From positions 1-5,977 of the forward strand of contig SKOQ01000186.1 in NCBI GenBank assembly GCA_007119985.1: 5,977 nucleotides of DNA, in the 5' to 3' direction. Each line of letters starts with the position of its first letter. Within the stretch, counting starts at the first letter, position 1. Positions 1 through 5,154 of the stretch are shown piece by piece. A model generated the notes under the pieces. It saw only the letters and a list, made by a program, of their open reading frames with translations. It made no database searches and was not told the DNA's origin. Origin of the DNA: Marinospirillum sp. Lineage in GTDB: Bacteria; Pseudomonadota; Gammaproteobacteria; Pseudomonadales; Halomonadaceae. The translations under genes and the position numbers were made by a program.

Positions 1-2
1 AA

Positions 3-83
3 ACAGGGCGCGAACAGGCCAAGGCGCGCCAGCTCAAGATGACCAAGGAAGCACGGACGCAGCGTAAGCAAAGACGCCGCTAA
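3..83 (+). CDS. C-terminal end of an unidentified basic protein (partial)
   Basis: An open frame enters from the left edge and ends at TAA (81-83), giving 26 residues. The tail is strongly basic: about half of the residues are Lys or Arg, and it ends KQRRR. Tails like this are common in RNA-binding or ribosome-associated proteins, but there is too little to name a family, so no function is proposed. The downstream 37 bases before the palindromic repeat contain only a weak AAGGC/GCCTT inverted repeat (90-94 and 108-112) with a 13-base loop and no T-run, so a terminator is not convincing. The gene could be a chance open frame; what favours it is the uninterrupted frame up to the edge and the coherent basic composition. 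Confidence 0.45.
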   Translation, partial: TGREQAKARQLKMTKEARTQRKQRRR

Positions 84-120
84 CCCGAAAAGGCAGGGAT
101 AGAGCAAGCCTTAGCGTTTA

Positions 121-263
121 AGGAACCTCTGATCAACGTCACGAGCACAGGTCAGGCAAGGCGAAATTGATCGAAAAAGCGGAGTTTACACGGAGTAAAT
201 GAGCATTTTGAGACCAATTTCAACGCAGTATGACCAAGCGCAGTAGTTAATCAGAGGCTTCCT
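121..263. repeat. Palindromic MITE-like element, about 143 bp, with terminal inverted repeats
   Basis: The left end AGGAACCTCTGATCAAC (121-137) matches the reverse complement of the right end (246-263, AGGAAGCCTCTGATTAAC) apart from one inserted base and one substitution. The symmetry continues inward about a centre near 192: GAAATTG at 163-169 faces CAATTTC at 215-221, and TTTAC at 185-189 faces GTAAA at 195-199 around a 5-base centre. The whole unit could therefore fold into one long interrupted hairpin. It contains no open frame of useful size. Inverted ends plus small size and no coding content fit a non-autonomous mobile element or dispersed intergenic repeat. Similar GAACCTCTGA-ended units are, from memory, common in gammaproteobacterial genomes, but this was not searched. 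The flanks (TTTA on the left, AGTG on the right) do not show a clean target-site duplication; a TA duplication is possible only if the ends are set asymmetrically. Confidence 0.75.
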
Positions 264-585
264 AGTGTGCACGCATCGAGGGATTTGGTAACTGCTTTTT
301 CTGTTCCATCATTAAAGCGGTAACGTATTCAGCACGTGTAGACGCATTAACAGGTTTCTCTCGTGCTGCACACCAATCGATTAACGCTTGCACATCCACC
401 CAAACCTTCTCGATCAGAATACCCCTTGTCGCAAAAACGTCAATCATTTCGAGGCTTTTTGCCTCCCACTCTGCCCAAGTGGCCTCAAGCCGATCTGCAT
501 CTTCTGCAACCGCCTTGAGCTGCTCCCATTGATCCGCCTGAAACCAGCACAAGCCGGCTTGTTGAGGTGTCGATGAGCTGCTCAT
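262..585 (-). CDS. Conserved-looking small protein of unknown function, 107 aa
   Basis: I do not recognise this family with certainty. The product is small, soluble-looking and probably helical, with no signal peptide or membrane segment. It is unusually rich in tryptophan (six: CWF, DQW, TWAEW, VWVDV, DWC) and has a short Ser/Thr/Pro/Gln N-terminus (MSSSSTPQQ) before the folded part. The ATG at 585 is chosen because GGAG (591-594) lies 5 bases upstream. A GTG two codons earlier (591) is in frame but overlaps that ribosome-binding site. The stop codon TAG (264-262) takes its last two bases from the end of the palindromic repeat, so the present C-terminus may have been fixed by insertion of that element. 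It lies on the same strand as ppk, 107 bases downstream of it, but nothing visible links the two functionally. The gene is likely real given its start signal and non-repetitive composition. Confidence 0.7.
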   Translation of the reverse strand: MSSSSTPQQAGLCWFQADQWEQLKAVAEDADRLEATWAEWEAKSLEMIDVFATRGILIEKVWVDVQALIDWCAAREKPVNASTRAEYVTALMMEQKKQLPNPSMRAH

Positions 586-590
586 ATTCA

Positions 591-594
591 CTCC
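591..594 (-). promoter_or_regulatory. Ribosome-binding site deciding the start of the 107-aa gene
   Basis: GGAG on the minus strand lies 5 bases before the ATG at 585. The alternative GTG start at 591-589 overlaps it and so is less likely. Confidence 0.6.
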
Positions 595-647
595 AGCTTG
601 ATAATTAAAATCTCAGTGTAGCACAACAGCCAAGCCACCTTCTCTTG

Positions 648-679
648 CAGGCCCCCTGCCTGATCTGGCATGGAGCCAG
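648..679 (-). terminator. Two adjacent short hairpins after ppk, weak terminator candidate
   Basis: Reading along the ppk transcript, 14 bases after the stop codon come CTGGC-N5-GCCAG (679-665) and then CAGGC-N5-GCCTG (662-648), each a perfect 5-bp GC-rich stem. Neither is followed by a T-run, so an intrinsic terminator is uncertain. They could instead be 3'-end stabilising hairpins, or read-through into the 107-aa gene may occur. The rest of this 107-base gap (586-692) shows no promoter with both boxes well matched; TACACT near its 107-aa-gene end has no acceptable -35 at the usual distance. Confidence 0.3.
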
Positions 680-692
680 CAAGGCGATAGGA

Positions 693-3098
693 CTAGCTGG
701 CCTTTTCGGCATAGGCATCCAGCAGCGTTTCTTGAGCACTGACCTCAGCCTCGCCTTCTGCTGGCGAATTCAAACGATAGTGGCCATCGCTTTGTAGCTC
801 CCAGCTTTGGCAGTTATCCAACAGGTAGGTTTCCAGATCCTTGCGCACGCGATGTGCCAACTTACCCTCCAGCAGCGGGAAGCAGGTTTCCACACGATGG
901 AACATATTACGTTCCATAAAATCAGCACTGGCACAATAGACTTCATCCTGCCCATCATTGTGGAAACAGAAAACGCGCGTATGCTCCAAAAAGCGGCCAA
1001 TAATCGAGCGTACACGGATGTTTTCTGAGACCTCAGGCACCCCAGGGCGCAGACAACAGATACCGCGCACAATCATATCCACCACCACGCCAGCCTGACT
1101 GGCACGATACAAGGCTTTAATCAGACGCGGCTCGGTGACTGAGTTGGTTTTAATCAGAATACGGGCTTTTTTACCCGCTTGGGCATGCTCAGCTTCTCGC
1201 TCAATCATCTCGATCAAACGCTTATGCAAGGTAAAGGGCGCATGCAGCAGGGTATTCATATTCAGCACCTGCCCCATGCCACAAAGCTGCAAGAACACAC
1301 GGTGCACATCTTCACAGAGAGCTTGATTGGCAGTCAGCAGCGCATAGTCGGTATAGAGGCGCGCGGTCTTGGCGTGATAGTTGCCCGTACCAAGATGCGC
1401 ATAATGACGTAGCTGGCCGTTTTCACGCCGCAACAGGTGCATCATTTTGGCATGCGTCTTATAGGCCACCACACCATAGATCACGATGGCCCCCGCCTCT
1501 TGTAAACGGCTGGCCAGTGTTAAATTATCCGCTTCATCAAAACGCGCGCGCAGTTCGATCACCACCGTGACTTCCTTACCGTTGCGCGCAGCATCCACCA
1601 AGGCACTGACGATATTCGAGTCTGGCCCAGTGCGGTAGAGTGTCTGCTTGATGGCCACAACATCTGGGTCAGTGGCGGCCTCACGCAGTAAGTCCTCGAC
1701 AGGAGAAAAGCTCTCAAACGGGTGGTGCAGCAGAATATCACCCTGGCGGATGGCATTAAAAATCGAGCCAGCTTCTTTACGCAACAGCTTGGGTAAGCCG
1801 GGCGTAAAAGGCGCATATTGCAAATCTGGACGATCCACTAGCCCCATCACCGCCATCAAGCGATTGAGATTCACTGGGCCATTAACGCGATACAGCTCAT
1901 CTTCGCTGAGATTAAACTGCTTGAGCAAAAAGGCGACCAGATCATCAGGGCAGTTATCCGCCACTTCTAAACGCACCGCATCACCATAGCGACGCGATAA
2001 AAGCTCACCCCGCAAAGCACTAGCCAGATCAGAGACTTCTTCTGAATCCACCGTCAAATCGGCATTACGCGTAATACGAAACTGATAGCAACCCTTGACC
2101 TGCATCCCAGGAAAAAGACGCTCAGCATGCGCGTGGATGACGGAAGACAAGAAGACAAAATGATCACCAGATTCGACCAACTCATCCGGCAGCCTGACCA
2201 AACGTGCCAAAGAGCGGGGCGCAGGCAGAATCGCCATGCCGCCTTCGCGGCCAAACGCATCCTTGCCTTCCAGTGAGACGATAAAGTTCAGGCTTTTATT
2301 GACCAAGCGCGGAAAGGGGTGCGAAGGATCCAAACCAATAGGGCTGATCACTGGCAGAATTTCTTGCATAAAGAAATTCTCGACCCAAGCACTTTGCTCG
2401 GGTGTCCACTGATCACGACGGATAAAGCGGATATTCTGCTCTTCCATCGCCGGAATCAGCTGATCATTCAAAATCGTATACTGGCGGTCGACCTGCTCAT
2501 GACACAAGCGTGAAATTTCTTTCAGCACCTCAGTTGGGCGACGCCCATCGATACCTGATTTCTCGCGCTCAAAAGCCACTTGACGCCTTAATCCTGCAAC
2601 CCGAATCTCAAAGAACTCATCCAGATTGCTTGAGAAGATCAACAAGAAAAGCAGACGATTGAGCAGAGGATGGCTGGTATCCAACGACTGCTCTAAGACA
2701 CGAATGTTAAACTCAAGATGCGATAATTCACGATTGAAATACCACTCAGGCGCATCCAGATTAATGCTGGCATCGGGTTTGCGCCGCCGAACACCGCCCT
2801 TGGTTTGATTAATACGCAGTGTGGCTCGTGGTGGCGTATTGCTGTTCTGCTCATCAGCAAGGGGAGCATCGCTGGCACTACTCACCGCCATGCTCGTGGC
2901 CGACTCTGTTGCCGCCTTGGTGGCCTCAGAACTCGTCTCTGTTTTCGCCGCAGCGGGTTGAGAGCGAGCTGGGCGACGCGCACCACCTGATGAAGAGCTA
3001 GATTTTGAAGCACCACCTCGTGCAGCACTGGGCCGTGAGGCGCGCTGACGGCTTGCTGCCGGTGATGAAGAAGTGGTCTTTTTTATTGTCTCAGTCAT
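693..3098 (-). CDS. ppk: Polyphosphate kinase (PPK1)
   Basis: PPK1 reversibly transfers the terminal phosphate of ATP onto inorganic polyphosphate through a phosphohistidine (EC 2.7.4.1). The protein is 801 aa from the chosen start. Residues 1 to about 112 are a low-complexity Ser/Ala/Arg/Lys/Thr-rich extension. The conserved core begins near DAPEWYFNRELSHLEFN (about 115), followed by the FSSNLDEF ATP-site motif (about 155-162, Asn158 matching E. coli Asn45). The phospholipase-D-like half has KTHAKM with His549 (E. coli His435, the phosphorylated residue), HLGTGN with His568 (His454) and FLEHTR with His706 (His592). All key histidines are present, so it should be active. Start: ATG 3098 has AAAGGA 7 bases upstream; an in-frame ATG at 3176 lacks such a site. 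E. coli PPK is 688 aa, and the extra length is mostly the N-terminal extension plus a short acidic tail. It lies 143 bases downstream of hemB on the same strand, so co-transcription is likely. Confidence 0.97.
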   Translation of the reverse strand: MTETIKKTTSSSPAASRQRASRPSAARGGASKSSSSSGGARRPARSQPAAAKTETSSEATKAATESATSMAVSSASDAPLADEQNSNTPPRATLRINQTKGGVRRRKPDASINLDAPEWYFNRELSHLEFNIRVLEQSLDTSHPLLNRLLFLLIFSSNLDEFFEIRVAGLRRQVAFEREKSGIDGRRPTEVLKEISRLCHEQVDRQYTILNDQLIPAMEEQNIRFIRRDQWTPEQSAWVENFFMQEILPVISPIGLDPSHPFPRLVNKSLNFIVSLEGKDAFGREGGMAILPAPRSLARLVRLPDELVESGDHFVFLSSVIHAHAERLFPGMQVKGCYQFRITRNADLTVDSEEVSDLASALRGELLSRRYGDAVRLEVADNCPDDLVAFLLKQFNLSEDELYRVNGPVNLNRLMAVMGLVDRPDLQYAPFTPGLPKLLRKEAGSIFNAIRQGDILLHHPFESFSPVEDLLREAATDPDVVAIKQTLYRTGPDSNIVSALVDAARNGKEVTVVIELRARFDEADNLTLASRLQEAGAIVIYGVVAYKTHAKMMHLLRRENGQLRHYAHLGTGNYHAKTARLYTDYALLTANQALCEDVHRVFLQLCGMGQVLNMNTLLHAPFTLHKRLIEMIEREAEHAQAGKKARILIKTNSVTEPRLIKALYRASQAGVVVDMIVRGICCLRPGVPEVSENIRVRSIIGRFLEHTRVFCFHNDGQDEVYCASADFMERNMFHRVETCFPLLEGKLAHRVRKDLETYLLDNCQSWELQSDGHYRLNSPAEGEAEVSAQETLLDAYAEKAS

Positions 3099-3105
3099 CC
3101 TGTCT

Positions 3106-3111
3106 TCCTTT
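3106..3111 (-). promoter_or_regulatory. Ribosome-binding site deciding the ppk start
   Basis: AAAGGA on the minus strand is 7 bases before ATG 3098. The in-frame ATG 26 codons further upstream (3176) is preceded by GGGTTGGGCTGA, with no good Shine-Dalgarno sequence, so the shorter 801-aa product is preferred. Confidence 0.7.
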
Positions 3112-3182
3112 ATAGCCACACGAGCCAGCAATGCCTCACCAAACTCACCCTCACAGGCAGTGTGGAGAGAAACCATTCAGCC

Positions 3183-3209
3183 CAACCCGGCTGGCTCAAT
3201 AACGGGTTG
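3183..3209 (-). repeat. Inverted repeat in the hemB-ppk gap
   Basis: CAACCCG (3209-3203 on the transcript strand) and CGGGTTG (3189-3183) form a perfect 7-bp stem around a 13-base loop, 33 bases after the hemB stop. No T-run follows, so it is not a standard intrinsic terminator. Part of the loop, GAGCCAGC (3197-3190), is perfectly complementary to GCTGGCTC at 3129-3122, just upstream of the ppk ribosome-binding site, so an alternative or tertiary pairing is possible. Role unknown; it may be a 3' processing or partial attenuation structure between the two genes. Confidence 0.4.
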
Positions 3210-3241
3210 ACTGATCAGGGCGTTCAGATCTGCAGAAAGAG

Positions 3242-4246
3242 TTAAGCACCGCGCAGGATCTGAGCTGCACGTTTGGCATAGTAGGTCAAAATGCCATCCG
3301 CACCCGCCCGCTTCATACATAAGAGGGCCTCCATCATACTGTCTTCACTCAGCCATCCCTTTTCTATCGCATTCATCTGCATCGCATATTCGCCGCTGAC
3401 TTGATAAACAAAGGTAGGCACGCCTAGCTCTTTTTTGATTCGATGCACGATATCTAAATAAGGCAGACCGGGTTTGATCATCACCATATCCGCACCCTCA
3501 ACAAGATCCATCGCGACTTCATGCAGCGCTTCATCTGAATTGGCGGGGTCCATCTGATAGGTTTTTTTATCGGCCTTGCCCAAATTGGCCGCAGAACCCA
3601 CCGCATCACGGAAAGGCCCATAATAGTGAGAAGCATACTTAGCGGCATAGGAGAAAATGCGTGTATTCACCAGCTGCTCCTGTTCCAGCACCTGACGTAT
3701 CTGCCCAATACGGCCATCCATCATATCCGAGGGCGCGAGCATATCCGCACCGGCCTCAGCATGAGAGAGCGCCTGCTTCACCAAGGTTTCGACCGTGCGA
3801 TCATTCAACACATAACCTTGCTCATCAATAATGCCATCCTGACCATGAGTGGTGTAGGGATCGAGCGCCACATCGGTGATAATGCCGAGTTCAGGCACAG
3901 CCTCTTTCAAAGCCCGCACGCTGCGCTGGACTAAGCCATTCGGGTTATAAGCCTCTTCGGCCAACTCACTCTTGCCTTCTGCCCCCACGACCGGAAAAAG
4001 CGCCATCGCCGGTATGCCTAAATCAGCAATTTCACGCGCTTCTTGAAGAAGAAGATCCAAGCTCAAGCGCTCGACACCTGGCATGGAAGGAATGGCTTCA
4101 CGCTGATTGTCACCTTCTTGAACAAAAACCGGCAGAATCAAATCCTGGGGTGCCAAGCGATGCTCTTGCATCAGCTGGCGTGAGAAAGCATCTGCACGCA
4201 TACGGCGCAGGCGAGTCGCAGGGAAAGTACGATGGGCCAAATACAC
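3242..4246 (-). CDS. hemB: Delta-aminolevulinic acid dehydratase (porphobilinogen synthase)
   Basis: HemB condenses two molecules of 5-aminolevulinate into porphobilinogen (EC 4.2.1.24), the second common step of haem, sirohaem and other tetrapyrrole synthesis, in the cytoplasm as an octamer. At 334 aa the length is normal. The two substrate-binding lysines are visible: Lys203 in SYAAKYAS and Lys258 in MIKPGLPYLD (the Schiff-base lysine). The metal region reads DVALDPYTTHGQDG (125-138), with aspartates where zinc enzymes carry cysteines. This is the magnesium/potassium-type, Pseudomonas-like form, presumably zinc-independent. The start is GTG at 4246, supported by AAAGGAG 6 bases upstream and by alignment of the following TFPATRLRRMR region with the usual N-terminal arm. 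It is divergent from elbB and is followed on the same strand by ppk after 143 bases. An extended -10 promoter candidate lies about 35 bases upstream. Confidence 0.98.
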   Translation of the reverse strand: MYLAHRTFPATRLRRMRADAFSRQLMQEHRLAPQDLILPVFVQEGDNQREAIPSMPGVERLSLDLLLQEAREIADLGIPAMALFPVVGAEGKSELAEEAYNPNGLVQRSVRALKEAVPELGIITDVALDPYTTHGQDGIIDEQGYVLNDRTVETLVKQALSHAEAGADMLAPSDMMDGRIGQIRQVLEQEQLVNTRIFSYAAKYASHYYGPFRDAVGSAANLGKADKKTYQMDPANSDEALHEVAMDLVEGADMVMIKPGLPYLDIVHRIKKELGVPTFVYQVSGEYAMQMNAIEKGWLSEDSMMEALLCMKRAGADGILTYYAKRAAQILRGA

Positions 4247-4252
4247 AGCTAA

Positions 4253-4259
4253 CTCCTTT
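4253..4259 (-). promoter_or_regulatory. Strong ribosome-binding site for the GTG start of hemB
   Basis: AAAGGAG on the minus strand with a 6-base spacer (TTAGCT) to GTG 4246. This near-ideal site decides in favour of the non-ATG start. Confidence 0.75.
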
Positions 4260-4278
4260 CATCATTCATAATCAAATC

Positions 4279-4287
4279 AGTATATCA
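4279..4287 (-). promoter_or_regulatory. Candidate extended -10 promoter of hemB
   Basis: On the minus strand the sequence reads TGATATACT, that is TG-N-TATACT, an extended -10 box with five of six matches to TATAAT. No good -35 lies 16-18 bases upstream, as is usual for extended -10 promoters. Transcription would begin near 4272, giving a leader of roughly 25 bases that includes the ribosome-binding site. An inverted repeat (4287-4314) abuts its upstream edge. Confidence 0.45.
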
Positions 4288-4314
4288 GGAGTGCTAGAGA
4301 GATTGAGCGCTCCT
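4287..4314. repeat. Inverted repeat between the divergent hemB and elbB promoters (candidate operator)
   Basis: AGGAGTGCT (4287-4295) and AGCGCTCCT (4306-4314) are inverted copies with 8 of 9 matches and a 10-base spacer; the right arm also contains the 8-bp palindrome GAGCGCTC (4305-4312). The dyad abuts the hemB extended -10 and covers the place where a -35 for elbB would fall. This is a sensible location for a transcription factor to act on one or both genes. No known regulator's consensus is recognised. Confidence 0.35.
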
Positions 4315-4319
4315 CAGCT

Positions 4320-4325
4320 TACAAT
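4320..4325 (+). promoter_or_regulatory. Candidate -10 box for elbB
   Basis: TACAAT matches the -10 consensus at five of six positions. The bases 17 upstream (4297-4302, GAGAGA) are not a recognisable -35, so any use may depend on an activator or another sigma factor. It would give a leader of roughly 100 bases before elbB, which is long, so a closer undetected promoter remains possible. Confidence 0.25.
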
Positions 4326-4418
4326 TTGTCGCAGGGAGGGTGGCTCACTTGCCTTGCCGCGCAAAGCCCACTAGAGTCGATCACAGCGAACCAAGAAAAG
4401 CACGCATTGCCTTTATCC

Positions 4419-4424
4419 AAGGAG
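4419..4424 (+). promoter_or_regulatory. Ribosome-binding site deciding the elbB start
   Basis: AAGGAG with a 6-base spacer to ATG 4431. It rules against the longer in-frame start at 4326. Confidence 0.75.
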
Positions 4425-4430
4425 TTGATC

Positions 4431-5090
4431 ATGAGCAAAAAAGTGGCTGTACTCTTATCTGGTTGCGGCGTCTATGACGGTGCCGAAATCTATGAAACCG
4501 TTCTCACCCTACTGCGCTTAGATGAACAGGGTGTGAAATATCAATGCATTGCGCCGGATATCGCTCAAAAAGAGGTGGTGAACCACCAGACAGGAGAAGT
4601 GGATGCTGACGCCAAACGCTCGGTTTTACAAGAAGCGGCCCGCCTCGCACGAGGCGATATCTTGGCACTAGATCAAGCCCAGGAAGAAGATTTTGATGCC
4701 TTAATTCTGCCCGGCGGCTTTGGCGTGGCCAAGAATTTCTCTGATTTTGCCACTCAAGGTGCTCAAGCCAGTGTAGAGCCGCAGGTGAAAGCCTTCACTC
4801 AGGCCTTTGTCCGTGCCAAGAAGCCCATAGGCCTGATGTGCATTGCACCGGCACTCAGTGCTGAGTTGATCGGCCCCGGCGTCGTCTGCACTATCGGGCG
4901 CGATGCCGGCGTCAGCGGTGCGTTAACAGAGATGGGCGCGCTGCATAAAAGTGCCGATGCGGATGAAATCGTGGTCGACCAACAGCATCTGCTTGTCACC
5001 ACACCCGCTTATATGATGGCCACTCGCCTCAGTGAGGCTAAGGTCGGTATCTTCAAGCTGGTCGATAAGGTGATTGAGTTGATCAAGTAG
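4431..5090 (+). CDS. elbB: Isoprenoid biosynthesis glyoxalase ElbB (DJ-1/PfpI superfamily)
   Basis: The 219-aa product matches E. coli ElbB in length and along its whole sequence as I remember it. The N-terminal strand and turn read LLSGCGVYDGAEI, with Glu19 at the DJ-1 active-site glutamate position. ALILPGGFG-like DALILPGGFGVAKN (about 89-102) is followed by LMCIAPA, with Cys137 at the nucleophile elbow; VTTPAYM lies near residue 190. Family members show weak glyoxalase activity (glyoxal to glycolate). The E. coli gene was linked to isoprenoid (lycopene) yield, but the physiological role is unsettled. ATG 4431 is chosen because AAGGAG (4419-4424) lies 6 bases upstream. The in-frame extension to 4326 encodes unrelated sequence and lacks a ribosome-binding site. 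The gene is divergent from hemB and convergent with the HD-GYP-like gene, so it is probably transcribed alone. Confidence 0.95.
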   Translation: MSKKVAVLLSGCGVYDGAEIYETVLTLLRLDEQGVKYQCIAPDIAQKEVVNHQTGEVDADAKRSVLQEAARLARGDILALDQAQEEDFDALILPGGFGVAKNFSDFATQGAQASVEPQVKAFTQAFVRAKKPIGLMCIAPALSAELIGPGVVCTIGRDAGVSGALTEMGALHKSADADEIVVDQQHLLVTTPAYMMATRLSEAKVGIFKLVDKVIELIK

Positions 5091-5110
5091 AATCCATCAT
5101 CAGGATTGTA

Positions 5111-5134
5111 CTGAGACCGTGGCTGCGGTCTCAG
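5111..5134. terminator. Hairpin between convergent elbB and HD-GYP-like gene
   Basis: CTGAGACCG (5111-5119) and CGGTCTCAG (5126-5134) make a perfect 9-bp stem with a 6-base loop, 20 bases after the elbB stop and 20 bases after the opposing gene's stop. Neither side has a T-run, so it is not a textbook intrinsic terminator. Its position midway between two convergent stops suggests a bidirectional terminator or transcript-end stabiliser. Confidence 0.6.
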
Positions 5135-5154
5135 CCTCAGATCCAAATGGCTCT

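Noticed and set aside
673..682. Ten-base direct repeat GAGCCAGCAA also found at 3122-3131
   Set aside because: Two copies of a 10-mer flanking ppk are too short to imply a mobile element or recombination site; no longer similarity surrounds them.
1648..1989. 113-residue plus-strand open frame inside ppk
   Set aside because: It is antisense to the catalytic region of ppk, Ser/Arg-rich and without a supporting start signal.
3099..3176. Longer PPK start giving 827 residues
   Set aside because: The ATG at 3176 has no good ribosome-binding site, while ATG 3098 has AAAGGA at 7 bases. The extra 26 residues are not recognisable as part of the family.
3099..3241. Pho-box or strong promoter for ppk
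   Set aside because: I looked for Pho-box-like repeats and paired -35/-10 boxes in the hemB-ppk gap and found none; TATAAA at 3108-3113 overlaps the ribosome-binding site and is too close to the start to serve as a -10.
3626..3934. 102-residue plus-strand open frame inside hemB
   Set aside because: It is antisense to a well-conserved enzyme gene and has no resemblance to a known protein; it is a shadow of hemB codon usage.
4326..4430. N-terminal extension of ElbB by 35 residues
   Set aside because: The extra residues do not resemble the family N-terminus and there is no ribosome-binding site; AAGGAG sits just before ATG 4431.
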